DNA of 64,000 bases from Qipengyuania gaetbuli. GTDB lineage: Bacteria; Pseudomonadota; Alphaproteobacteria; Sphingomonadales; Sphingomonadaceae. This document shows, in pieces, positions 52,850-61,262 of the stretch; the stretch's first letter is position 1; each line of letters starts with the position of its first letter. The DNA lies in contig NZ_JAIUZO010000002.1 in the NCBI RefSeq assembly GCF_020171365.1, forward strand, positions 1,178,001 to 1,242,000. The letters are read 5' to 3'. A program made the position numbers and the translations under genes. The notes below the pieces were generated by a model. It had not been told where the DNA came from and did no database searches. It saw nothing but the letters and a program-made list of their open reading frames with translations.

Positions 52850-54670
52850 ATGAGCAACACTCAAGTTCTGCCCACATGGACATTTGAACGCAGCGGCCCA
52901 ATGGGAGGTGCGGCAGGCGAAGCCTTTACCAACCCCCTAGCCGCTAGCGGCATGCCTCGAGCAGCTGTCTTGGCTCGAGAAGCCGTCCAGAACTCGGTCG
53001 ATGCGAGCGAGAACGGAGGAAAGGTTTTGGTACGCTTCCGCGAGCACCGAGTGGTTGGCGAAGAGAAAATTGAGTTCGTGAAGACCGCCAACTTGGCGGC
53101 GCTCGCGTCGCGCCAGAGCGCCATCCTTGCGGGTCAGCCCAATTGCCTATCTGCCATCGATGATGAACAGTCTGAGATCAGCCTTCTGTACGTCGAAGAC
53201 CACCGCACTACTGGTCTTGAGGGCGACTTCAACACGCCGAGCTCCAAATTCTATCGATTCTTGCTATCGCTTGGCGATGGCGGAAAAATTCGAGAATCCC
53301 ATGGCTCTGGAGGGTCATTCGGCTTCGGAAAATCGGTCTACAGTTCCAATTCAGCAATCAATACGATTTACGCCTACAGCAAGACGAGAGATCAAGACGG
53401 CAAAATTCGCTCGATCATATTCGGCTGCGGCTATTTCAAATCTCACGAAGTCGGCAACGATTTCCACACGGGCCGCGCTTGGTTCGGTCGCGACGTCACA
53501 TTTGGCGAGGCAGCTTACCAAAAGGTCGAGCCGCTGGTGGGCAAAGAGGCAGACGAACTAGCTATCAGTCTAGGCTTCAAGCTTCGCAAGGACAGCGACC
53601 TAGGTACGTCTGTGCTCATTGTAGATTCGTCGATCGACTTGGACGAAGTCCTCTCGGGTGTCGAAGATTGGTGGTGGCCGCGCATCATCAGCAATGAACT
53701 TGATATTCAAGTTGTGAGTGCGAACGGCTCGAAGACCATGCCTCGCCCCAGAATTCGCGAGCACCTCAAGCCGTTCATTGAAGCCTATGAAGTATGTACG
53801 ACGCAGGCAGTCCCGAGAGCGGGCATCGAACTGCGAAAACCGTTCAATAGGATGGAGAACCTGAGCTTAGGCGTTTGCGCGCTCAAGGTCCTAGACAAAG
53901 ATGCCGACGGCAACTTGCCGGTGACCGAAGATCGCGTAGACTCAATTGCGCTGATGCGAGCGCCTAAGATGGTTGTCGCCTATTACCGTGCTTGGAATGC
54001 CGGCAACCCGCCCCTGGCTGGGGTCTATGTGGCAGACGATGACGTAGACGACATTTTGCGATCGGCCGAGTCTCCAGCCCACGACAAATGGGACCTCGAC
54101 TCTGCAAGATTGCGTGATGCCGAGGGGAACAATCGAGCAGTAGTCGATTCGATCCTTCGCCGCCTTCGTAGCACCGTGAAGGACTTTCAGCGGCTCGCCT
54201 CCCCTCCCCCTCCTCCGCGCCCTCGAAAGCTAGGGCTGCTCGAAAGGAACCTAGCGAACTTCCTTTCTCCTTCGAAGGGCGGTCCCGAGCCGGGGCCGGA
54301 TCATCCATCTGCTCCAATCCACCTCAACTATGATTCTCCGCCTGAGCTCCACGCGACTGAAGAAGGAATGCTTGAGATGGTCGCGCGCTTTGGCCTCAAG
54401 TTGAAGGAGGACAGCGATGACGAAGAACTTGATGTTCGGATCAAAGTGACCTGCGCGGTGGTGGCGGACGGCTCCGACGTTGATCCGATAATGCTGGAAA
54501 TGAGCACTCAGGAGGGGGAATTGGAAGTAATCGATAAAGAGTCGGGCCTTTATCGAGCACGGCTTTCCAAGGACACGGCCATCAAGCTGACTGCAAAATC
54601 CGCACCTTACGATCCGAACTGGACGATCCGGTTCATTCCAGAAGTTGAACCCGTGGAGCTTGAACAATGA
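52850..54670 (+). CDS. GHKL-type ATPase, MORC/paraMORC-like
   Basis: This 606-residue protein has the N-terminal Bergerat ATP fold: N-box REAVQNSVDA (E44, N48, D51), G1-like VEDHRTTGLEG (D117, G122) and G2 HGSGGSFGFGKS (152-162) with a glycine lid. The middle is not recognised. There is a proline-rich linker (PPPPPRPRKLG) and a beta-rich C-terminal domain. Comparable GHKL ATPases near cytosine methyltransferases were described as prokaryotic MORC-like parts of restriction systems. It probably acts as an ATP-driven DNA clamp or switch. Its stop overlaps the next start (ATGA), and the sequence is AT-rich compared with the host. Confidence 0.78.
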   Translation: MSNTQVLPTWTFERSGPMGGAAGEAFTNPLAASGMPRAAVLAREAVQNSVDASENGGKVLVRFREHRVVGEEKIEFVKTANLAALASRQSAILAGQPNCLSAIDDEQSEISLLYVEDHRTTGLEGDFNTPSSKFYRFLLSLGDGGKIRESHGSGGSFGFGKSVYSSNSAINTIYAYSKTRDQDGKIRSIIFGCGYFKSHEVGNDFHTGRAWFGRDVTFGEAAYQKVEPLVGKEADELAISLGFKLRKDSDLGTSVLIVDSSIDLDEVLSGVEDWWWPRIISNELDIQVVSANGSKTMPRPRIREHLKPFIEAYEVCTTQAVPRAGIELRKPFNRMENLSLGVCALKVLDKDADGNLPVTEDRVDSIALMRAPKMVVAYYRAWNAGNPPLAGVYVADDDVDDILRSAESPAHDKWDLDSARLRDAEGNNRAVVDSILRRLRSTVKDFQRLASPPPPPRPRKLGLLERNLANFLSPSKGGPEPGPDHPSAPIHLNYDSPPELHATEEGMLEMVARFGLKLKEDSDDEELDVRIKVTCAVVADGSDVDPIMLEMSTQEGELEVIDKESGLYRARLSKDTAIKLTAKSAPYDPNWTIRFIPEVEPVELEQ

Positions 54671-55590
54671 GGACCCAGTGGCACCGGTCGGAACCGAAGA
54701 CGCTTCGCCCCTTTTTCGCTGTGAGGTCCGTAGAAGAAACCACACATCATGCTGCGATCAAGATCGCGGAGAATGCCGCTTCGGTTGAGGACGAGGTCAT
54801 CGATGTTGACGAAATAGACCTTCGACAACTTCAAATTTCGATAAAACCAAACATTGTTGCGAGCGATGAATGGCTACCAGCTGGCTTTGCAGCGGATGAC
54901 CTTGAGTTAGCCATATTTTGTCGCAGCCCCTTCCTAAAGAACTCAATCATTGTCGGAACCTATTCGCTCGAACAACCGATGCCAGAAGAAGTCTCCGTGT
55001 CAGATGAGATTCTGCAGAAGCTGGGGGGCGGGCGCGAGCTTCGCATAACGGTCGCGCTGGTCTTGGTGGCTGACAAGGAGCGTCAAGCTGGAATGCCCTT
55101 CTCAATGGGCCATTGGCTGTCCTCCAAGACGTTCCATTTGCGCGAGCGAAAGCTCCAGACGATGTTTGACGTCAAGACGCGCACTTCCGAGGAATGGGTG
55201 GAAGCCAATTATCCCCCGAAGACACTCTACTCAGTGGTCTACATCGGCGGAATTGATGCTGCAGGCGATGAGAATGGACCAATCGCCGACGTGCATATTC
55301 ACCTCGACGCTTACAACCGTATGGCCGGTGAAAAGATTGGTGAAACCCTTGAGCCAATGCTCAGCGTTGAGATGATTGCACAAGTTCTTGAACAATCTCT
55401 CGCAGATTGGAGGGACTACGATGAAGCGCCCCCGGGTAGTCCCCTCTTAAATCTTACGAAGAAGATCACGAATGCCGACAAGCCATCATTGGCCGAACTG
55501 AAGAAGATCGTGACAAATCAATCACTTCTTAGAGCAGTCCTGCAGGACAAGATCGGTGTCCTCAGCTATGTCACTTCAGGAGGAAACTGA
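54667..55590 (+). CDS. Unrecognised defence-cassette protein, 307 aa
   Basis: No domain is recognised. The N-terminal two thirds look beta-rich (LRQLQISIKPNIVASDEWLPAGF, DLELAIFCRSPFLKNSIIVGTYSLE, LRITVALVLVADKERQAG), with two conserved-looking segments (FSMGHWLSSKTFHLRER and YSVVYIGGIDAAG). The C-terminus is helical. No nuclease or helicase motif is seen. It overlaps the ATPase by four bases at its start and the next gene by one base at its end, so its product is made in step with both and probably joins their complex. Confidence 0.75.
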   Translation: MRTQWHRSEPKTLRPFFAVRSVEETTHHAAIKIAENAASVEDEVIDVDEIDLRQLQISIKPNIVASDEWLPAGFAADDLELAIFCRSPFLKNSIIVGTYSLEQPMPEEVSVSDEILQKLGGGRELRITVALVLVADKERQAGMPFSMGHWLSSKTFHLRERKLQTMFDVKTRTSEEWVEANYPPKTLYSVVYIGGIDAAGDENGPIADVHIHLDAYNRMAGEKIGETLEPMLSVEMIAQVLEQSLADWRDYDEAPPGSPLLNLTKKITNADKPSLAELKKIVTNQSLLRAVLQDKIGVLSYVTSGGN

Positions 55591-56312
55591 TGTCATATCC
55601 CGCTCTTTCGAAGGCTGATGCCAAACGCATCCTTACTGCATATCGCAATGGAGAAGAATTGGCAAAGCTTCCCGCCTTCACCAAGCAACTCGGCAGTGAG
55701 GCAGATTGGGATGAGATTGCAGACGAGCTTTTCAAGGCGCTGGAAGAGATCAAAAGCAAATTCCCGGAGCCCGAAAAAGGGGGTGGCTATCGCAAGTTTG
55801 AGATCTTGGCGGGCATTGCCGCTCACAGACTCCTGCCGATTCATCCCGCGACGGCCGATCCCGACTTTTGGACTTGGCTGTTGATGCGCAGTTTCGTGCC
55901 CTTGGTTTTATGGCGATATGGCGAAACCGCTGATGCGAAGAATTTCGGCCTTGGCGGTGCCCAAGAGAACTTCATGTTCCGTTTATGGCTGCGAGCAGAC
56001 ATTGGATTTGATCCCGTGGCGAACTCATACGAATTGGCGGAATTGGGCGACATTGACTTCTGGCGAAGCCATATTTTCCGACAAAGTTACGGTGATGGCC
56101 GAAGCTTTGCCCGAGCGCTCATTCAGTTTCAATTCCCCGGAGGGTCAGACGCGAAAGCACGGCTGACTGTCCAGCAAATACGAGATTTTGCGAAACATCT
56201 AAAAAAGGCTCGATCTAATCTGGCAGTCGAGGTACTAGATGAGATGAAATCCGCTCATCTTATAGAGCGGGAGTGGGCCAAATTGGCCGAAACAACGCTG
56301 CAAGGTTCATGA
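55590..56312 (+). CDS. Unrecognised defence-cassette protein, 240 aa (DUF6339-like)
   Basis: The protein is mostly helical. HPATADPDFWTWLLMRSFVPLVLWRYGE is its most distinctive part and recalls a family (DUF6339 as I remember it) that lies beside cytosine methyltransferases; this is not certain. ADIGFDPVANSYELAELGDIDFWRSHIFRQSYG follows. No catalytic motif is evident. Its start shares a base with the previous TGA and its stop overlaps the methyltransferase start (ATGA), tying the four proteins together in fixed order. Confidence 0.7.
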   Translation: MSYPALSKADAKRILTAYRNGEELAKLPAFTKQLGSEADWDEIADELFKALEEIKSKFPEPEKGGGYRKFEILAGIAAHRLLPIHPATADPDFWTWLLMRSFVPLVLWRYGETADAKNFGLGGAQENFMFRLWLRADIGFDPVANSYELAELGDIDFWRSHIFRQSYGDGRSFARALIQFQFPGGSDAKARLTVQQIRDFAKHLKKARSNLAVEVLDEMKSAHLIEREWAKLAETTLQGS

Positions 56313-57610
56313 TCAGTCAGTCTTTCGAACGAAAAAACCGTCGTCTTTATCGTAAGTTAGAGATAGGGGGCAGAGCTTCGCAAACTGAAGTAGCGGACCT
56401 CGGCGACCCCGGCCTTTCCCCATCCGAAGCATGGTGGCAATCCAAATTGCGCGAAGCGGTTAGGGAAGAGCTTTCGCCACCGAGAAGCTTAAAGGTGGTC
56501 GACGCATTTTCTGGATCCGGCGGGCTAAGCTTGGGTGCCAACATGGCAATTCAAGCCGCCGGCTTCGGAGCGCGCCATGTAGCTGCGATCGACACTGACG
56601 CCGCGGCACTTGCCGTCCATAGGCATAATTTCGAAACGGAAGTCACCATCGCAGATAGTGCGTCGCGTATCGTTGACTACCATGTCCTCGGGCAGGACGA
56701 CGACGCCGAATTTGGCTATGATCCGGAGCTGATTTCGTCCTACCTGTTGCCTGAGAAGACTACCGATCTGTTTTTGGCGGGCCCTCCCTGCCAAGGGCAT
56801 TCAAATCTTAACAATCACACACGCCGAGATGACCCAAGGAACCAGCTTTATATAACGTCAGTGGCTTTGGGCCTTGCACTCAAGGCCAGCTGCATTGTGA
56901 TCGAAAACGTCCCCACCGTACTGAGAGACAAATCCAATGTGGTCGGTACGGGTGAAACGCTCTTGAGGGCCGCAGGCTATTCCGTCGCCTCAATGGTGCT
57001 AAGGGCAGACGATTTCGGAGCGCCTCAAACTAGGGCGCGATTTTTCCTGATCGCAACGAAAGCGGGGGATGCCCAAGCGGCTCTCGAAGCAGTGGCGAAC
57101 GAGCTTCAATCGCCTGCGATGCCGCTGTCTTGGGCAATAAGCGACCTCCTTGATAAGTCCGCAGATGGATTGATGAATACACCAGCCGCACCGAGTCCGG
57201 TCACGTTGGAGCGGATAAACTACCTTTTTGATAATAAGCTTCACGATCTTCCGAACGATCAGCGACCTGATTGTCACAAGAACGGTCATTCGTACCCATC
57301 GGTTTACGGTCGCATGCATTGGGATAAGCCCGCCCAAACGATAACGACTGGCTTCAACGCAGCGGGACAGGGTCGCTATGTTCACCCCAAGAGACGGCGG
57401 GTGATTACACCAAGAGAGGCGGCACGAATTCAGGGCTTCCCAGATTGGTTCAACTTCATGCCGGAAGGCATCGACGTACGACGTAAGGATGTCGCGAAGT
57501 GGATTGGTGACGCCGTGCATCCCATCCTTGGTTATGCGGCTGTCCTAAGCGCGCTCACTGCACTCGAAATGGCAGATGCTACGAGCAGAGAAGAGGTATC
57601 ATTTGCATGA
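56309..57610 (+). CDS. DNA (cytosine-5-)-methyltransferase
   Basis: This 433-residue C5-cytosine methyltransferase has all core motifs: I VVDAFSGSGGLSLG (63-76), IV LAGPPCQGHS with nucleophile C161, VI IENVP (198-202), VIII QTRARFFLI (240-248), IX ITPREAARIQGFPDWF and X WIGDAVHPILG. The target-recognition region between VIII and IX is about 120 residues, so it recognises a short site that cannot be read from sequence. ATG at 56309 overlaps the previous stop. It overlaps the convergent vsr gene by 12 bases at the 3' end. Confidence 0.96.
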   Translation: MISQSFERKNRRLYRKLEIGGRASQTEVADLGDPGLSPSEAWWQSKLREAVREELSPPRSLKVVDAFSGSGGLSLGANMAIQAAGFGARHVAAIDTDAAALAVHRHNFETEVTIADSASRIVDYHVLGQDDDAEFGYDPELISSYLLPEKTTDLFLAGPPCQGHSNLNNHTRRDDPRNQLYITSVALGLALKASCIVIENVPTVLRDKSNVVGTGETLLRAAGYSVASMVLRADDFGAPQTRARFFLIATKAGDAQAALEAVANELQSPAMPLSWAISDLLDKSADGLMNTPAAPSPVTLERINYLFDNKLHDLPNDQRPDCHKNGHSYPSVYGRMHWDKPAQTITTGFNAAGQGRYVHPKRRRVITPREAARIQGFPDWFNFMPEGIDVRRKDVAKWIGDAVHPILGYAAVLSALTALEMADATSREEVSFA

Positions 57611-58081
57611 ACGGCGTTCGTTGGTCCTCCCGACGAAACTGAGCACGCGTGCTATGACTTCCTCTTTTCTTGCAGCTAATTCACATTCCCAAACGGTGAG
57701 TGTTGACCAACCCAACTCCTCGTATTCAGCGCTGAGCTCCGCATCGCGCTCTACAACACGCTGCAGTTTTGGGATCCAATAATCCTGACGCGTTTTTGGC
57801 AAGGTGGCACGCCGACAACCCTTATGTTGGTGCCAGAAACAGCCATGGACAAAGATAACCTTTTGCCTGCTAGCGAAGGCAATATCTGGTGTGCCTGGCA
57901 GTTTGCGTACGTTCTTTCGAAAACGATACCCCAACCGATGTAACGCAGACCTCAGTTCACGCTCAGGCTTCGTTTCCTTGCCTTTCACCGCCCGCATTCT
58001 CCGCCGGACACCCTCAGGAACATCCGCAAATAGAGTTTCTCGGTCTGGGGCCTTGAGCATACGATAAAGGTTGGATTCCAT
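57599..58081 (-). CDS. vsr: Very short patch repair endonuclease
   Basis: This 160-residue Vsr nuclease nicks at T:G mismatches that arise when 5-methylcytosine deaminates. Key features are the metal aspartate D66 in GTPDIAF, VIFVHGCFWHQHKGC with H79 and the zinc-binding C81/H84/C89 group, and TLPKTRQDYW. It lies opposite the methyltransferase gene, convergent and overlapping by 12 bases, whereas vsr genes are more often co-directional with dcm. In this setting it may repair deamination at the system's own sites or supply the cut in restriction. Confidence 0.93.
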   Translation of the reverse strand: MESNLYRMLKAPDRETLFADVPEGVRRRMRAVKGKETKPERELRSALHRLGYRFRKNVRKLPGTPDIAFASRQKVIFVHGCFWHQHKGCRRATLPKTRQDYWIPKLQRVVERDAELSAEYEELGWSTLTVWECELAARKEEVIARVLSFVGRTNERRSCK

Positions 58082-58181
58082 CTGCGAAAATCAACCTGAT
58101 TTGGCAAAAGCTCGAGCAGAGGTTGCTTGCCATCAATGGTCCGCCGTTCGCTCGGCAACGGTCGCCAGCTATCGTTCGGCA

Positions 58182-58679
58182 ATGAAGCTGACCGACCGCC
58201 GCAAGCGCCTTTTTCTGGCTGAGCTCGCCCGCCACGGCATCCTCGTCCGCGCTGCCCGGGCCGCCAGCCCGCGCGCCAGCAGCCGGTATGGCGCCAAGCA
58301 GACTTTCCTCGACGAGCGCGACCGTGACCCGGAATTTGCCGCACAATGGCAGGAAGCGGTCGAGGCGGCAGAGGCCAGCATCGAGGCTGAGATATACCGG
58401 CGCGCGCAGGAGGGATGGGAGGAGCCCATCTTCGGCGGCCGCCATCGCGAAAAGATCGTCGGCACTGTCCGCAAATATTCAGACCGCCTGCTCGAGCTTC
58501 GCGCCCGGGCGATGCTCCCTGCCTATCGGGAGACGCACGGCATCGCCGTGAACAAACAGGTGACGCACACGGTCGATGCCGGAGTGTTGGGCGATGCCGT
58601 GGCGAAGGTCGCCCTCCAGATGGCCAGCAATCTCGGCCCGCAGCTTCCGGCTCCGGCCCGGGTGATCGACAATGAATAG
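58182..58679 (+). CDS. Small terminase subunit-like protein
   Basis: This 165-residue protein has an N-terminal helix-turn-helix (LTDRRKRLFLAELARHGILVRAARAASP), DRDPEFAAQWQEAVEAAEASIEAEIYRRAQEGWEEPIF in the middle and KYSDRLLELRARAMLPAYRE, the usual layout of phage small terminases that recognise packaging sites. No large terminase is present in the island. In PICI satellites a lone TerS directs the helper phage packaging motor to satellite DNA. The start at ATG 58182 matches the homology; the frame is open upstream. Coding returns here to the high GC of the chromosome. Confidence 0.75.
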   Translation: MKLTDRRKRLFLAELARHGILVRAARAASPRASSRYGAKQTFLDERDRDPEFAAQWQEAVEAAEASIEAEIYRRAQEGWEEPIFGGRHREKIVGTVRKYSDRLLELRARAMLPAYRETHGIAVNKQVTHTVDAGVLGDAVAKVALQMASNLGPQLPAPARVIDNE

Positions 58680-59073
58680 GGACAGCGCCCTCGACCTCCT
58701 CGCGTTCGCCGTGGGCTATCGGTTGATGACCCCGGACGAGCGGCGCGCGCTGCGCATCGCGGCGTTGTTCGAGCTTGGCGAGAAGGCCCCCGCCAGCCCC
58801 GAGCTTGCCGTCCTATGGGACGAGGACCGCCTGATACGCGGGGAGCGCGAGCCCGCCAGCGTCTATGATCGCTGGGTGCTGATGAAGGCCCGGGACGAGG
58901 CCGAGCGGCCCGCCTTCGACGAACAATTCTGGCGACTGCGCCGCAGCGACCTCGAGGGCGCAGGCTTCGAGCCGAACGAGGCAAGGGACGTGATCGCGTC
59001 GGTGCGCGCGTCCTTGAGCAACACCCCCGGAAAGAAAGGAGACGACGATGGGACTATTCAAGAGGCAGCATGA
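58672..59073 (+). CDS. Hypothetical element protein, 133 aa
   Basis: This acidic, helical protein (LDLLAFAVGYRLMTPDERRALRIAALFELGEKAP and EREPASVYDRWVLMKARDEAERPAFDEQFWRLRR) has no recognised domain. It overlaps the small-terminase-like gene by eight bases and the next gene by 26 bases, so these small genes form a tightly packed phage-like operon. It may belong to packaging or head assembly, judged by position only. Confidence 0.68.
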   Translation: MNRDSALDLLAFAVGYRLMTPDERRALRIAALFELGEKAPASPELAVLWDEDRLIRGEREPASVYDRWVLMKARDEAERPAFDEQFWRLRRSDLEGAGFEPNEARDVIASVRASLSNTPGKKGDDDGTIQEAA

Positions 59074-59446
59074 GACCGCAGAGCCAAGCGGATTGCTCGA
59101 GCGGCTTAACGAGCTCGCGCAAGAGCGGGTCGAAGCAGCCGGGCGAGTCGATCAAGCCATTACTGAGATCGAGGCAGCAATCGAAGGACTGCTCGCGGCA
59201 GACAACGCCTTCTTTTCCGAAGTGCGCTCGTCCGGTGCGTCGGATCATGGAACCGGCGGCCACCTTCGGCGGGTACTTCGAACCTTGCTTATGGGCCAGA
59301 TGCAAGTGGCAGCGCCGAAGTTCGTCCGGCACCTCGGCATTCCGTTCATACCTGCCCGAGCGCAGGGCTCGATACGCGAGGCAGTTCAGCGAACCTCGGC
59401 CCACAACCTAACCGACCTGATACCGCGCGAGGAGACCGCAGCATGA
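59048..59446 (+). CDS. Hypothetical coiled-coil element protein, 132 aa
   Basis: The N-terminal half is a charged helix (SGLLERLNELAQERVEAAGRVDQAITEIEAAIEGLL), likely a coiled coil of scaffold type. The second half is LRTLLMGQMQVAAPKFVRHLGIPF. AAAGGAG precedes the ATG. There is no recognised family. Overlaps on both sides (26 bases and ATGA) show that it is part of the same operon as the terminase-like gene. Confidence 0.68.
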   Translation: MGLFKRQHETAEPSGLLERLNELAQERVEAAGRVDQAITEIEAAIEGLLAADNAFFSEVRSSGASDHGTGGHLRRVLRTLLMGQMQVAAPKFVRHLGIPFIPARAQGSIREAVQRTSAHNLTDLIPREETAA

Positions 59447-59808
59447 AGAAGATGATTATCCGCGACATGACCGTGAACGAGATTTCGACCGTGGACGTGC
59501 CCGCCGTGAAGGGCGCAATCGCCGTGATCCTGAAGAGCGCCTCGGTCGCCATCCGCAAGAACGCAGCCGAGATCGCCGCCGAGCAAGCCGAACCGCTCTA
59601 CAAGGCCGCCGACTATGCCGATGCGATTATGGCTCGCGCGGGCGAGATCGCGCAGCAGACCGGCGTGTCCGTGAGCAAGGCCCTCCTCGACCACTCCGGC
59701 ACTGACCCGGTGATTATCGAGCTGGCGAAAGGCGAGCGGGCAGCCGAGATGGCCGCGATGCGCTCGAAGCAGTCCGCAGCGTTCGAGAAGAGCGCACAAT
59801 GGACCTGA
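59443..59808 (+). CDS. Phage-like protein with XkdF-type N-terminus, 121 aa
   Basis: The start MKKMIIRDMTVNEISTVDVPAVKGAIAVILK resembles the opening of phage XkdF-like head-maturation proteins, which typically read VNEVSLVDVPAN. The usual protease body is missing; instead a helical region follows (AAEIAAEQAEPLYKAADYADAIMARAGEIAQQTG). It may be a shortened capsid-assembly factor or a structural remnant. It is coupled to both neighbours by overlaps. Confidence 0.62.
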   Translation: MKKMIIRDMTVNEISTVDVPAVKGAIAVILKSASVAIRKNAAEIAAEQAEPLYKAADYADAIMARAGEIAQQTGVSVSKALLDHSGTDPVIIELAKGERAAEMAAMRSKQSAAFEKSAQWT

Positions 59809-60131
59809 CCGAGGAGGCGGTCTTGGACCACTATATGGCCCGGTTCGACGAGCGGACCCGGAGGGCGCACACCGTGGCGCTCGCCGGGGCCATCGCGACA
59901 GCGAAGGACCGATGGCCCACCCTCGAGCTCGTCCGACGCGTCTCGGCCATCTATGGCGTGGCAGTAGAGGAGCTCGGCGCCTTCTTTGGGCTAATCCGCC
60001 AGCCCGGGGATCGGGAGGTGTGGGTGGACGTGTTCCGCTCGCCCGACAACCAGCACCTCGTCCGCGACACGATGAACGCGGGTCAGCGCCGGGCCTATGG
60101 CACAATGCTGGCGATGCTAGAGGTCGCGTGA
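59799..60131 (+). CDS. Hypothetical element protein, 110 aa
   Basis: This small helical protein (EEAVLDHYMARFDERTRRAHTVALAGAIATAKDRW, then YGVAVEELGAFFGLIRQPGDREVWVDVFRSPDNQHLV) has no recognised domain. It overlaps the previous gene by ten bases and the following zinc-ribbon gene by four (GTGA). It is the last helical member of the packed block that starts with the terminase-like gene. Confidence 0.65.
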   Translation: MDLTEEAVLDHYMARFDERTRRAHTVALAGAIATAKDRWPTLELVRRVSAIYGVAVEELGAFFGLIRQPGDREVWVDVFRSPDNQHLVRDTMNAGQRRAYGTMLAMLEVA

Positions 60132-60304
60132 GCAACGCGGGCCTGACCCATAGGGGGCGCAAGCGCCGGGACGTGCATGGCGAACCTATGCCGACCGAGA
60201 CCCGGCCCTGCCTCCGGTGCCGCAAGCCCTTTGAGAGCGAGGGCGCGCATAACCGGCTATGTGGTTCATGCGGCAAGTTTGAGGTGAGTCCCTACGCTTT
60301 ATAA
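60128..60304 (+). CDS. Small zinc-ribbon protein, 58 aa
   Basis: The frame begins at GTG overlapping the previous TGA and encodes a basic N-terminus (GLTHRGRKRRDVHGEPM) followed by a four-cysteine zinc ribbon, CLRCRKPF ... LCGSC. Zinc-finger proteins of this size are frequent in alphaproteobacterial phages and islands and probably bind DNA or RNA. AGGTCG upstream is only a weak ribosome site; coupling to the previous gene supplies initiation. Confidence 0.7.
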   Translation: MSNAGLTHRGRKRRDVHGEPMPTETRPCLRCRKPFESEGAHNRLCGSCGKFEVSPYAL

Positions 60305-60361
60305 ACGGTTCATCGCTAGCGCAGCTCGACTCGTCCAAAGCACTACTCGCCGCAGCCCGAT

Positions 60362-60390
60362 TTGACTTGACCATACAAATGCTCTTTTAA
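60362..60390 (+). promoter_or_regulatory. Candidate promoter of the second cassette
   Basis: TTGACT (60362-60367) and TTTTAA (60385-60390) lie 17 bases apart in an AT-rich 115-base gap (60305-60419) before the TIGR04255-like gene. The match to consensus is moderate. The AT-rich gap and the drop in GC mark the start of a separately acquired cargo. Confidence 0.35.
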
Positions 60391-60419
60391 CCCATTTAGC
60401 TGGACGCAAAGGCCGCCAA

Positions 60420-61262
60420 TTGAACCTGAAATTCCCTGACAAAGAGGCTCCAGACACGAGCCCGCTCCCAGTGTACGGCTCGCCTCCTGTGGTCGAGACC
60501 TCTTTGGGTGTTCAATTCGAGGGGCTTTCAGAGTTTCAAACTCTTCGGGTCGCTTCCTTGTGGGAACGCCTTCGTGCCGAGTATCCCGTGCTGGAAGAGC
60601 ACGATCCCCTTCAGCCTGCTTTCGAGACGTTCGGCCCCCGTAGTAGTGCCATCAACGCACCCGGTCTGATGCTTCATACGAAGCCCGTTCAGCCTCGCTT
60701 TTTCTTCATCAGTGAGAAGGGGGATCAGCTCGTCCAGTTTCAGCGCGACCGGTTGGCCTTTAATTGGCGTAAGCGCGAAGGTGCTGAAGAGTATCCACGG
60801 TACGAGAGTATCAGGGCAAAATTTGAAGAGGCATTCGCGGCAATCAAGGAATGGGCAAAGGAAGAGGGACTCGGCGAGCCAGTCCCCAACCAGGCCGAGG
60901 CAATCTACGTCAATTTCGTTCCCCTTGAGGATGCAAACGGAGAAAAATGCGGTCTGTCCTATTTCTTCCCTTGGTTGGGTGGGCTTATCGGGATGACCGA
61001 GGACGGTCTTTTCCAATTCAGAAGGCGACTGGAGGACGTGAATGGCGATCCGGTCGCGCGCCTCAACTTTCAGTTGCAGTATGGCACTGACGAAGAGAGT
61101 TCACGGCAGGCCCGCCTTCACTTGCACGTGCGCGGTCGGCCAAACACAAACACTTTTAACGAGGCGCTCAAGATGATTGACGCCGAGCGCGCTATTATTG
61201 TGCGCACATTCGCGGAAATCACTTCTGAGGAAGCAGGGGTAATCTGGGAGAGAAAGCGATGA
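60420..61262 (+). CDS. TIGR04255-like protein, first gene of second cassette
   Basis: This 280-residue protein has the N-terminal pattern YGSPPVVETSLGVQFEGLSEF, typical of the sporadically distributed TIGR04255 family, followed by RFFFISEKGDQLVQFQRDRLAFNWRK and a long helical region. The C-terminus has LNFQLQYG and LHLHVRGRPN. The family is common on islands and has no established activity. The TTG start at 60420 has no strong ribosome site. It overlaps the next gene by four bases (ATGA). It is AT-rich relative to the chromosome, a sign of recent transfer. Confidence 0.75.
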   Translation: MNLKFPDKEAPDTSPLPVYGSPPVVETSLGVQFEGLSEFQTLRVASLWERLRAEYPVLEEHDPLQPAFETFGPRSSAINAPGLMLHTKPVQPRFFFISEKGDQLVQFQRDRLAFNWRKREGAEEYPRYESIRAKFEEAFAAIKEWAKEEGLGEPVPNQAEAIYVNFVPLEDANGEKCGLSYFFPWLGGLIGMTEDGLFQFRRRLEDVNGDPVARLNFQLQYGTDEESSRQARLHLHVRGRPNTNTFNEALKMIDAERAIIVRTFAEITSEEAGVIWERKR

